This document shows, one piece after another, positions 1 through 6,489 of a stretch of DNA of 7,802 nt. A program made the position numbers and the translations under genes. Within the stretch, counting starts at the first letter, position 1, and every line of letters starts with the position of its first letter. The stretch is from an uncultured Candidatus Melainabacteria bacterium (GTDB taxonomy: Bacteria; Cyanobacteriota; Vampirovibrionia; Gastranaerophilales; Gastranaerophilaceae). The stretch lies in the NCBI GenBank assembly GCA_934692665.1, contig CAKUUG010000055.1, positions 1 through 7,802 on the forward strand. The letters run 5' to 3'. The notes under the pieces are model-generated. The model saw only the letters and a program-made list of their open reading frames with translations, had not been told where the DNA came from and did no database searches.

Positions 1-3
1 TAC

Positions 4-75
4 AAAAAAAGCAGGCCTGCCAACTTCTGTCCTGACCGGTACAGTTTTTGTCCGCATACCTGCTTTTTATTTTTA
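4..75. terminator. Putative bidirectional terminator hairpin at left edge
   Basis: A perfect 10-bp inverted repeat (AAAAAGCAGG at 6-15, CCTGCTTTTT at 59-68) closes a 43-base apical region. A T-rich run follows on the + strand, and an A run precedes it, which becomes a T run on the - strand, so it could stop transcription from either side. The apical region is much richer in G and C than the surroundings and holds a second small stem, CTGTCC (27-32) with GG-T-ACAG (38-44, one bulged T). The most likely role is to end the gene lying left of the window. The large loop is unusual for a simple terminator, so a small structured RNA is an alternative. Confidence 0.5.
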
Positions 76-149
76 TTTATAAGGGGAAGAGTTAAATTAA
101 GCATTTTTTGATTTAATAACTTTCTACTAAAGACAACTTTAACATAAAA
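76..149 (+). other. Non-coding gap with orphan Shine-Dalgarno-like sequence
   Basis: A purine stretch AAGGGGAAGAG at 81-91 looks like a good ribosome binding site, but no ATG, GTG or TTG that opens a reading frame follows at a usable distance. All three + frames have stops between about 92 and 119. The helicase frame is open only from 120 onward, after a TAA at 117-119. No convincing promoter is visible. The stretch may be the scar of a rearrangement that removed the 5' part of the helicase gene. Confidence 0.35.
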
Positions 150-1877
150 TTGCGTGCAAAAGCAGATGATATTGAGGTTGATTTTGAAAAAATAATAGAT
201 TTAACTTATGAAGGTGCAAAATACTACAATATCCCATCAGGCGGACAAGCTACGATTCCGACTGACGACGTGTTGTCATTGTTAAAATCATTCAACACCT
301 ATGACGTATACAAAAATGACGAAGACAAATATATCGTAAAAACATACAGAGCAGGTGTGGTTTCCGAAATGGAAAGAATGGGAATTATTCTAAAGATGAG
401 CAGAAAATTCTCTGCATTTTGGAAAGAAATATCAACCTTTTCTACAATGGATTCAACTCCATTGCCTAAAAATCTAAAAGCAGACTTAAGAGAATACCAA
501 TTGAAGGGTTATTCTTGGTTATGGTTTTTGTATAAATACGGTTTAAATGGTGTTTTGGCTGATGATATGGGATTAGGGAAAACTGTTCAAACGCTTGCAC
601 TTTTGCAAAGAGCAAAAGAAAAAGACACAAAACAGCCAAACCTCGTTATTTGTCCGACTTCTGTTGTATTCAACTGGGAAAAAGAAATAGAAAAATTCAC
701 CCCAAATTTGAAATTCTTGACTTTATCAGGCCCAAACAGAAAAGACAAATTCAAAGACATAGAAAAATACGATGTCGTAATCACCAGCTATGCTTTAGTT
801 AGACGTGATATAGCAGAACTTAAGAAAATTGAATTCAGGTATGTAATTTTGGATGAATCTCAAAACATCAAAAATGCAACAAGCCAAACATCCCAAGCCT
901 GCAAAGCACTGAATTCAAAACACAGACTGGCACTGTCCGGTACACCAATAGAAAACAAGCTGGAAGAGTTGTGGTCAATATTTGACTTTTTGATGCCGGG
1001 ATTTTTGTTTGATGCAAAAGAATTTAACCAGCGTTTCGTTCTTCCGATTGTAGAAAACGAAGATACAGAAGTTCAAAAACGCCTAAAATCGCAAATTTTC
1101 CCATTTATATTAAGACGCATGAAAAGAGATGTCGCAAAAGATTTGCCCGACAAAATCGAATCAGTTGCATATTGCGAACTTACACCCGAACAAAAAGACT
1201 TGTATTTACAAGTATTGGATTCAACAAAAGAAGAATTGTTTAAATCAATCGAAACTGTTGGCCTAGAAAAATCAAGAATGTCTATATTCTCAGCATTATT
1301 GAGATTAAGACAGATTTGTTGTCATCCGAGATTGTACGACAAAGAAGGTAAACTCGGCATAAACGAATCAGGAAAATTCGAGCAATTGCAAGATATGTTA
1401 GAAGAAATTATTGCAGAAAAGCACAGAATTTTATTATTCTCACAATTCGTTGGCATGCTGGATATAATAAAAGATTGGCTTGAAAGAAAAGGTATTAAAC
1501 ACGAATACTTGTCCGGCAAAACAAAAGACCGTCAAGCAGTAGTTGAAAAATTCAACAATGACCCTACTATTCCTATTTTCTTGGTTTCTCTAAAAGCGGG
1601 CGGTACAGGACTAAATTTGACAGGTGCAGACTATGTAATCCATTATGACCCTTGGTGGAATCCTGCAGTCGAAGACCAAGCAACAGACAGAGCTTATCGT
1701 ATCGGACAAACCAAAAAAGTATTTGTATATAGGCTCATCACAAAAGGAACTGTTGAAGAGAAGATTCAAGCATTAAAATCCAAAAAACGTTCTCTTGTTG
1801 ATAGCGTAATTTCAATCGACAGAAACATTGTAAAATCGCTTACATATCAAGATATCAAAGACATCTTCTCAATCTAA
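150..1877 (+). CDS. SNF2-family DEAD/DEAH-box helicase, probably N-terminally truncated
   Basis: This encodes an ATP-dependent double-stranded DNA translocase of the bacterial SNF2/RapA-like type; its substrate and partners are unknown. From the TTG used here (575 residues), the first helicase lobe begins near residue 108 (LKADLREYQLKGYSWL). It has Walker A DMGLGKT at 139-145, motif II DESQ at 235-238 and motif III SGTPIENKLEELWS at 263-276. The second lobe has LLFSQF near 428-433, motif V SLKAGGTGLNL at 480-490 and the arginine-finger motif VI DRAYRIGQ at 513-520. All catalytic residues expected for activity are present. Residues 1-107 resemble the beta-rich segment that precedes the helicase core in long family members of roughly 1,000 residues, often with a SWIM zinc finger; that upstream part is missing here. 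No ATG or ribosome binding site serves the TTG, and the frame is open back only to 120. The gene is therefore either a 5'-deleted remnant or a short form with an unusual start. Its 3' end overlaps the opposing gene by 9 bases. Confidence 0.9.
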   Translation: MRAKADDIEVDFEKIIDLTYEGAKYYNIPSGGQATIPTDDVLSLLKSFNTYDVYKNDEDKYIVKTYRAGVVSEMERMGIILKMSRKFSAFWKEISTFSTMDSTPLPKNLKADLREYQLKGYSWLWFLYKYGLNGVLADDMGLGKTVQTLALLQRAKEKDTKQPNLVICPTSVVFNWEKEIEKFTPNLKFLTLSGPNRKDKFKDIEKYDVVITSYALVRRDIAELKKIEFRYVILDESQNIKNATSQTSQACKALNSKHRLALSGTPIENKLEELWSIFDFLMPGFLFDAKEFNQRFVLPIVENEDTEVQKRLKSQIFPFILRRMKRDVAKDLPDKIESVAYCELTPEQKDLYLQVLDSTKEELFKSIETVGLEKSRMSIFSALLRLRQICCHPRLYDKEGKLGINESGKFEQLQDMLEEIIAEKHRILLFSQFVGMLDIIKDWLERKGIKHEYLSGKTKDRQAVVEKFNNDPTIPIFLVSLKAGGTGLNLTGADYVIHYDPWWNPAVEDQATDRAYRIGQTKKVFVYRLITKGTVEEKIQALKSKKRSLVDSVISIDRNIVKSLTYQDIKDIFSI

Positions 1878-3491
1878 CATATCGATTTTTTGCAAATTTC
1901 TCCTTATGTTGTTTTGAAATTCGCAAACATCATCATTAACACTGTCCATTTTGTAGAGTTTTTTGAAATTGCTTTCTATTGATTTTTCTAAAAAAGCTGC
2001 ATCTTCTTTTGAAAGAGATATGCCTTTTGCCAAAGCAAAAAACAAACTTCCACCATCGTTTTTATTGATTAGTTTATGGATACATTTTGCGGTCTGTTTT
2101 GCTTTTTGGGTTTCATTTCTATCTATAAATCTTTCAAGTAAAGCATTTATGGAAAATTCTAACGACAAAGACCATTTTAATGCTAAATCAGGATTTTTTT
2201 CGAAATATTCATTCCTTCGTTTGTTTATTTCAGCACAAGCAGGAACTTCTTGGGTTCTAATTAAGCCTTCTTCACCTTTTTTGTAATCAAAACTTGCAGT
2301 GAAAGCTATTTTTTCAATTAAATCGGCATCCATTCCTGTGCCATTTGCGATTATTTGAGCTAATATTGGCGGAATATAATGAACCATACTTATAGGCTCT
2401 TTTATAATCCCAAAGCTCAAAAGCTCTTTTTGTCGTTTCCAAGATTTTTCCATTGCTTTTGACCAAGAAGCACTGGCCCACTTGTTCTTTTCCCAAAAAG
2501 CCCCAAGCTTTGAATTTTTCTTGTTGTATTCTTCTACTATGTCTTCAGGTTTCATTTCTTTTGACATAAATTTTGACATTTGCTTTTTGATTGATTTTGC
2601 TTCCGGACAATCCCATGCTCTAAGCAAAACTTGTGTAAAAATGGCACTTTGGATAGGATTTTTCTCAAAATATTCTCTATCTTTTTCGCTTTTTACTTTT
2701 GAGACGTCAGGGTTTTGTTTGTAATATTCTATAAGGGATTTTGAAATTTTTTCTTTATGCTCGGCACTTAACGGTTTTCCAATTCTTTTTATTACTTTTT
2801 CATTTACGTTTGTGCTTCTATTTCTCTTCATTGCATTTACTATCATTTCATTTGCTTCTTTATCGGATAGTTTCATGTAGTGAGCATATTTGGGATTAAG
2901 CACAGGAATATTTAATTTTCTAAATGTACCAACAGCCGGAGAATTAAAAACTTTTTCCAAATCGTTTAATGACAAACAATCACCCCAATACATCTGTATC
3001 AATTGAACAGCCAAATCTTTTTCGGGATTTAGAATATTTTGTCCGTTTTTATCTTTTAATTCGCCTTTAAAAAATTTATCTATAAAAGAATTCTTTGAAT
3101 AGTTCAAACCTGAATCAAAAGAAGACGTCACATCAGCAAATTCCGGATAGAAGAATTTTAATTCTTCTAAAGTATTGCAATCGTTTAGACTTTTGTATTT
3201 TTCTTTGTGAATATCAACAAGAGTTTTATTGTCTTTGTTTCCGCTTTGGATTTCTTGTTGAACCAACTCTTCTACATCAGAAGGAAAAGTTGCATTCATC
3301 TTTTTCAAATTCAAAAATGTTTTTGAAAGATTCAAACTATCTCCGCCCAAAAACGAAGTATAGTATTTTGAAGGCAGCAAATCCTGAGGTTTCATTCTGT
3401 TTTCAATAGAAGAAACATTTGTCGTTGAAGAATTTGTTTTGTTTTGTTTATTAAAAGAATAAGTTCTTAATTGAGGAAATTGTATTTTCAT
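1869..3491 (-). CDS. Uncharacterised protein with NUMOD3-like motif
   Basis: I do not recognise this 540-residue protein as a named family. Residues 236-257 (RIGKPLSAEHKEKISKSLIE and following YY) match the pattern of NUMOD3, a short helical DNA-binding motif found beside the nuclease domain of many HNH and GIY-YIG homing endonucleases. No such nuclease domain is visible here. The motif [EY-Y/F-x2-NP] occurs three times, near 255-260, 273-278 and 428-433, hinting at degenerate internal repeats. A tryptophan- and lysine-rich helical stretch spans about 329-357 (AFWEKNKWASASWSKAMEKS). There is no signal peptide or membrane segment, so a cytoplasmic protein is likely. I chose the Met at 3491 over the one at 3530. 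The former gives MKIQFPQLRTYSFNK, which resembles the N-termini of the other uncharacterised proteins here, whereas the extra 13 residues upstream look like translated intergenic DNA. Only a weak AAGA precedes the start. It is divergent from the HNH gene and convergent, with a 9-base overlap, with the helicase gene. Confidence 0.75.
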   Translation of the reverse strand: MKIQFPQLRTYSFNKQNKTNSSTTNVSSIENRMKPQDLLPSKYYTSFLGGDSLNLSKTFLNLKKMNATFPSDVEELVQQEIQSGNKDNKTLVDIHKEKYKSLNDCNTLEELKFFYPEFADVTSSFDSGLNYSKNSFIDKFFKGELKDKNGQNILNPEKDLAVQLIQMYWGDCLSLNDLEKVFNSPAVGTFRKLNIPVLNPKYAHYMKLSDKEANEMIVNAMKRNRSTNVNEKVIKRIGKPLSAEHKEKISKSLIEYYKQNPDVSKVKSEKDREYFEKNPIQSAIFTQVLLRAWDCPEAKSIKKQMSKFMSKEMKPEDIVEEYNKKNSKLGAFWEKNKWASASWSKAMEKSWKRQKELLSFGIIKEPISMVHYIPPILAQIIANGTGMDADLIEKIAFTASFDYKKGEEGLIRTQEVPACAEINKRRNEYFEKNPDLALKWSLSLEFSINALLERFIDRNETQKAKQTAKCIHKLINKNDGGSLFFALAKGISLSKEDAAFLEKSIESNFKKLYKMDSVNDDVCEFQNNIRRNLQKIDMLD

Positions 3492-3520
3492 ACTAATTGA
3501 AATCTTGTGAAAAAAAATTT

Positions 3521-3549
3521 TTGCTAGCATATATTTTTTAAGCTAATAT
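3521..3549 (+). promoter_or_regulatory. Candidate promoter for the HNH gene
   Basis: TTGCTA (3521-3526) and TAATAT (3544-3549) are separated by exactly 17 bases, a sigma-70-type layout. Transcription would start near 3556, only about 9 bases before the ATG at 3565. That ATG has no Shine-Dalgarno sequence, so the mRNA could be nearly leaderless. The DNA is very AT-rich, so chance matches are common. The promoter of the divergent gene must also lie in this 73-base gap, but I could not place it with confidence. Confidence 0.3.
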
Positions 3550-3564
3550 AAAAATAATATTTTT

Positions 3565-4362
3565 ATGAAAATAAATTCTATCAAAGCACACCCAACATCA
3601 CATTTAAATTTTGGCAAAGTTTTTGATGTAAGAAAAATCGAAAACTTGTGTTGTCCTGCCTGCGGAAGTGTTATGTTTAGCCATGAACAAGCCAGAGAAT
3701 TTTGTAGAGATTTGTCGAAATCTACAGGAGATGAGCTAATAAAATCAATAGAAAAATATGAAAATTTAAACTCAAAAGACAACGCAAAACTAAACACATT
3801 CAACTCAAAACAACAAGAAATTTTAAATAGAATTAAAGAAGTTGCAAAAAATAACCAAGATTTTGACTTAAGAGATATAGTTTCTTATATAGGCAACAGG
3901 ATAGCCCAAGAACATTCTTTTTATTCAACAAAAGAAAGTTTGTCAAAATATTCTCTTTCATATCATGATACAGAACCAATATCAGACGAAAAAGATTATG
4001 CGGATGCATTTTTCTTAAACTGTAAAAATAAAGGTTATTCTTCTTTCGAAATTGCAAAAAAATTCATAAAAAACAAATATCCGACAATCGAACATATTAT
4101 TCCTGTTTGCAATTCAGGTGCAGACGAACAGTCAAATTATCTTTGCGATTGTAACGAATGCAACAACAAAAGAGGGTCAATGCCTTTTTATGAATGGGCA
4201 AAAAATATCCCGAATTTTGAAGACAATTTGCAAATTCAAATTAATCAAATAAACAAAGCTTTAAAAAATTCTCTATTAGACGAAAGCTACTCAAATTACC
4301 CAAAAACTATTTCAAAAACTGTTCAAGACTTGAGTAATGGAAAAATAAATATTATAGTTTAG
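3565..4362 (+). CDS. HNH-type putative endonuclease
   Basis: This 265-residue protein has the parts of a zinc-containing HNH (beta-beta-alpha metal) nuclease, which cuts DNA with one divalent metal ion. Near the N-terminus CCPACG places Cys30 and Cys33 as one zinc-binding pair. The catalytic region is near the C-terminus. EHIIP has Glu176-His177 at the position of the usual [DE]-H, Asn191 (SNYLCDC) fits the central N, and CNECNNKRG gives Cys196 and Cys199 as the second zinc pair, with Asn200 and Lys202 following as in many family members. The usual spacing between the first Cys pair and the [DE]-H is much shorter; here about 140 largely helical residues intervene. No signal peptide or membrane segment is seen. 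The start MKINSIKAHPTSHLNFGK fits the N-terminal style of its neighbours, although there is no ribosome binding site. The gene is divergent from the NUMOD3-like gene and its stop overlaps uvrB by 4 bases. It could be a homing-type, restriction-type or purely cellular nuclease; the sequence does not decide. Confidence 0.8.
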   Translation: MKINSIKAHPTSHLNFGKVFDVRKIENLCCPACGSVMFSHEQAREFCRDLSKSTGDELIKSIEKYENLNSKDNAKLNTFNSKQQEILNRIKEVAKNNQDFDLRDIVSYIGNRIAQEHSFYSTKESLSKYSLSYHDTEPISDEKDYADAFFLNCKNKGYSSFEIAKKFIKNKYPTIEHIIPVCNSGADEQSNYLCDCNECNNKRGSMPFYEWAKNIPNFEDNLQIQINQINKALKNSLLDESYSNYPKTISKTVQDLSNGKINIIV

Positions 4363-6371
4363 TTTATTAGGCTTTTTATCTTTTTTATTTCATCTCTTAA
4401 TTGAATCGCTTTTTCAAAATCAAGCAGCTTTGCCGCTTGTTGCATTTCTGATTCTAATTTTTTTAGCAATTTTGGCAAATCTTTTGTTTCTATATCCATT
4501 TCAACCAGTGTTTGAGCGACTATGTCTTCTGTGCTTCTGTAACTTTGAACCAAAGAAAGAAGATTGTTTTGAATGGATTTTTTAATCGTTTTTGGTATTA
4601 TATTGTGTTTTTTGTTGTATTCAATTTGCAGCTTTCTTCTTCGTTTTGTTTCTTCTATTGCAACATTCATAGAATCTGTTATTTTGTCTGCATACATAAT
4701 TACTCTACCGTTAGAGTTTCTGGCACTTCTACCTATTGTTTGTATCAGAGAGGTTTCGCATCTTAAAAAACCTTCTTTATCAGCATCCATAATTGCAACC
4801 AAAGAAACCTCAGGTATGTCGAGCCCTTCTCTCAATAAATTTACACCAACCAAAATATCAAACTCACCCAGCCTCAAGTCACGAAGAATTTCGACTCTTT
4901 CTATTGATTTTACTTCACTATGAAGATATCTGACTTTTAGATTTTGATTTTGAAGATAAGTTGTTAATTCTTCTGCCATTTTTTTGGTCAAAGTAGTAAT
5001 AAGGATTCTATCGCCTTTTTCTATTGTTGCTTTTGCTTCTTTTATCAAATCTTGAACCTGTCCTATTGTAGGTTTGACAGTGATTTCAGGATCTAACAAT
5101 CCTGTCGGACGAATGATTTGTTCAACTATTTTTGTACTTTCTTGTTTTTCAAAATCTGAAGGAGTTGCTGAAATGAAGATTTTTTGGCCGTTTGCATTGT
5201 TGTTTTCAAAAGAAATTTTTTGCCAAAATTCATCAAAAGTCAAGGGTCTGTTGTCTTTTGCACAAGGCAATCTGAAGCCATAGTCAACAAGAACTTCTTT
5301 TCTTGCTTTGTCCCCAAAATACATACCTTTCAATTGTGGAATTGTAACGTGAGATTCATCAATCACAACCAAATAATCATCTCCGAAATAATCAAGCAAA
5401 GTCGCCGGAGGTGAGCCTTTTTTTCTTCTTTCTATTATTCTGGAATAATTTTCTATTCCTGAACAATAGCCCATTTCTTTAATCATTTCAATATCGTAAT
5501 TCACTCTTTGAGATAATCTTTGAGCTTCTACAATTTTGTTTTCATTTTTTAATTCTACCAGTCTTTCATTTAATTCTTGTCTAATCAAATCACAAGTTTC
5601 ATCAACATTGCCATCATCGGACAAATAATGCACAGCAGGATAAATCACGATTTCTAAAGGTTTTTCTATTATTTCACCTGTTAGAGCATCAATTCTTGTT
5701 ATTGATTCTATTTCGTCACCAAAAAAAGAAATTCTATTTATTACTTTTTCATAGCTGGGCATTATTTCGACTACATCACCTCTGGCACGAAATGTTGAAC
5801 GCTTCAATTCGACATCATTTCTTTCATATCGAACACCAACCAAATAAGTGAGCAAATCTTTCCTTGTTACTTCTTGTCCTACAACGAGTGTCACCGTGCC
5901 TTTGAAATAATTTTCAGGCAAACCCAAACCATAAATACAGCTGACAGAAGCAACGACTATAACATCATTTCTTTCATACAAGCTCCTTGTTGTATTGTGG
6001 CGAAGTCTATCGATTTCATCATTAATTGAAGCCGATTTTTCTATATATGTATCAGTTCTTGGGATATATGCTTCCGGTTGATAATAGTCATAATACGAAA
6101 TAAAATACTCTACAGCGTTGTTTGGAAATAACTCTTTAAACTCGTTGTACAGCTGAGCAGCAAGCGTTTTATTGTGTGCAATTACAAGAGTAGGTTTTTG
6201 AATATTTTGTATAACATTTGCAATAGTAAAAGTTTTTCCGGAACCCGTTACCCCAAGAAGAGTTTGGGTATTTTCACCATTCAAAAGTCCATCAGTCAGC
6301 TCTTTTATTGCTTTTGGCTGATCACCTGATGGAGACATGGAAGATATAATTTCAAATTTTTTTGACTTCAT
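4359..6371 (-). CDS. uvrB: UvrABC excinuclease subunit UvrB
   Basis: UvrB is the damage-verifying helicase-like subunit of nucleotide excision repair. It is loaded by UvrA, opens the strands around the lesion with a beta-hairpin and recruits UvrC for incision. At 670 residues it is full length (E. coli UvrB is about 673). Visible landmarks are Walker A GVTGSGKT (40-47), the beta-hairpin YYDYYQPEAYIP (93-104), motif II DESH (338-341), SATPSD (401-406), motif V GVNLLREGLDIPE (509-521) and motif VI QTIGRSARN (544-552). The C-terminal UVR domain, which contacts UvrC, is at about 632-667. All key catalytic residues are intact. The ATG at 6371 gives the standard N-terminus (FEIISSMSPSGDQPKAI), although no Shine-Dalgarno sequence precedes it. 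No LexA-type CTGT-N8-ACAG box lies upstream. uvrA and uvrC are not in the window. Its end overlaps the HNH gene tail-to-tail by 4 bases with no terminator between them. Confidence 0.98.
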   Translation of the reverse strand: MKSKKFEIISSMSPSGDQPKAIKELTDGLLNGENTQTLLGVTGSGKTFTIANVIQNIQKPTLVIAHNKTLAAQLYNEFKELFPNNAVEYFISYYDYYQPEAYIPRTDTYIEKSASINDEIDRLRHNTTRSLYERNDVIVVASVSCIYGLGLPENYFKGTVTLVVGQEVTRKDLLTYLVGVRYERNDVELKRSTFRARGDVVEIMPSYEKVINRISFFGDEIESITRIDALTGEIIEKPLEIVIYPAVHYLSDDGNVDETCDLIRQELNERLVELKNENKIVEAQRLSQRVNYDIEMIKEMGYCSGIENYSRIIERRKKGSPPATLLDYFGDDYLVVIDESHVTIPQLKGMYFGDKARKEVLVDYGFRLPCAKDNRPLTFDEFWQKISFENNNANGQKIFISATPSDFEKQESTKIVEQIIRPTGLLDPEITVKPTIGQVQDLIKEAKATIEKGDRILITTLTKKMAEELTTYLQNQNLKVRYLHSEVKSIERVEILRDLRLGEFDILVGVNLLREGLDIPEVSLVAIMDADKEGFLRCETSLIQTIGRSARNSNGRVIMYADKITDSMNVAIEETKRRRKLQIEYNKKHNIIPKTIKKSIQNNLLSLVQSYRSTEDIVAQTLVEMDIETKDLPKLLKKLESEMQQAAKLLDFEKAIQLRDEIKKIKSLIN

Positions 6372-6420
6372 AATTAAATTTTAACTTAATTTATTTTTGT
6401 TTTAATGTAAATTTTTGTAA

Positions 6421-6447
6421 AATATGTTTAAAATTTCAACACATATT
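6421..6447. promoter_or_regulatory. Inverted repeat, possible operator
   Basis: AATATGT (6421-6427) and ACATATT (6441-6447) form a perfect 7-bp inverted repeat with 13 bases between the arms, so the half-site centres are 20 bases apart, about two helical turns. It lies in the divergent gap between uvrB and the right-edge gene, where a regulator could affect both promoters. The sequence is AT-rich and some self-complementarity is expected by chance. No binding protein can be assigned. The right arm shares its last base with the RNA hairpin described next. Confidence 0.3.
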
Positions 6448-6483
6448 ACCTTTCAGAAGTTTTTAACAAGTTGCAGAAAGGTA
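6447..6483 (+). promoter_or_regulatory. mRNA hairpin covering the ribosome binding site
   Basis: TACCTTTC (6447-6454) is the perfect reverse complement of GAAAGGTA (6476-6483), with a 21-base loop. The right arm contains the Shine-Dalgarno sequence AAAGG (6477-6481), 8 bases before the ATG at 6490. If the transcript starts upstream of 6447, this stem would hide the ribosome binding site and lower translation until it is opened by heat, a ligand, a protein or another RNA. The left arm acts as an anti-Shine-Dalgarno sequence. Transcription start is unknown; a start inside the loop would remove the effect. Confidence 0.45.
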
Positions 6484-6489
6484 GTGTTT

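Noticed and set aside
1..17. Resemblance of the left edge to a Gateway attB1 cloning site
   Set aside because: There are seven As rather than six, the downstream bases differ, and the same AAAAAGCAGG is explained as one arm of a perfect natural inverted repeat with 59-68.
27..44. CTGT...ACAG as a LexA (SOS) box
   Set aside because: The spacer is 10 bases, not 8, it is GC-rich, and it lies within the hairpin loop, not at a promoter of a repair gene.
587..784. Antisense open frame inside the helicase gene
   Set aside because: It is a 65-codon shadow opposite conserved helicase motifs, with no start signal or recognisable protein.
1963..2286. 107-codon + strand open frame inside the NUMOD3-like gene
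   Set aside because: It is a low-complexity, Phe/Ser/Leu-rich translation typical of the antisense of a Lys/Glu-rich gene; it has no ribosome binding site.
3095..3409. 104-codon + strand open frame inside the NUMOD3-like gene
   Set aside because: It lies opposite the coding strand of a gene with better composition and context; no motif is seen.
3492..3530. Upstream Met at 3530 as the start of the NUMOD3-like protein
   Set aside because: The added residues (MLAKIFFHKISIS) look like translated AT-rich intergenic DNA, no ribosome binding site precedes it, and the Met at 3491 matches the N-terminal style of neighbouring proteins.
3833..4057. Antisense open frames in the HNH gene (also 3543-3803)
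   Set aside because: They lie opposite a gene with clear HNH motifs, and their translations look like non-coding shadows.
4573..4923. Hydrophobic 116-codon open frame antisense to uvrB, superficially a membrane protein
   Set aside because: The hydrophobicity comes from reading the complement of the charged UvrB C-terminal region; uvrB is conserved through the stretch.
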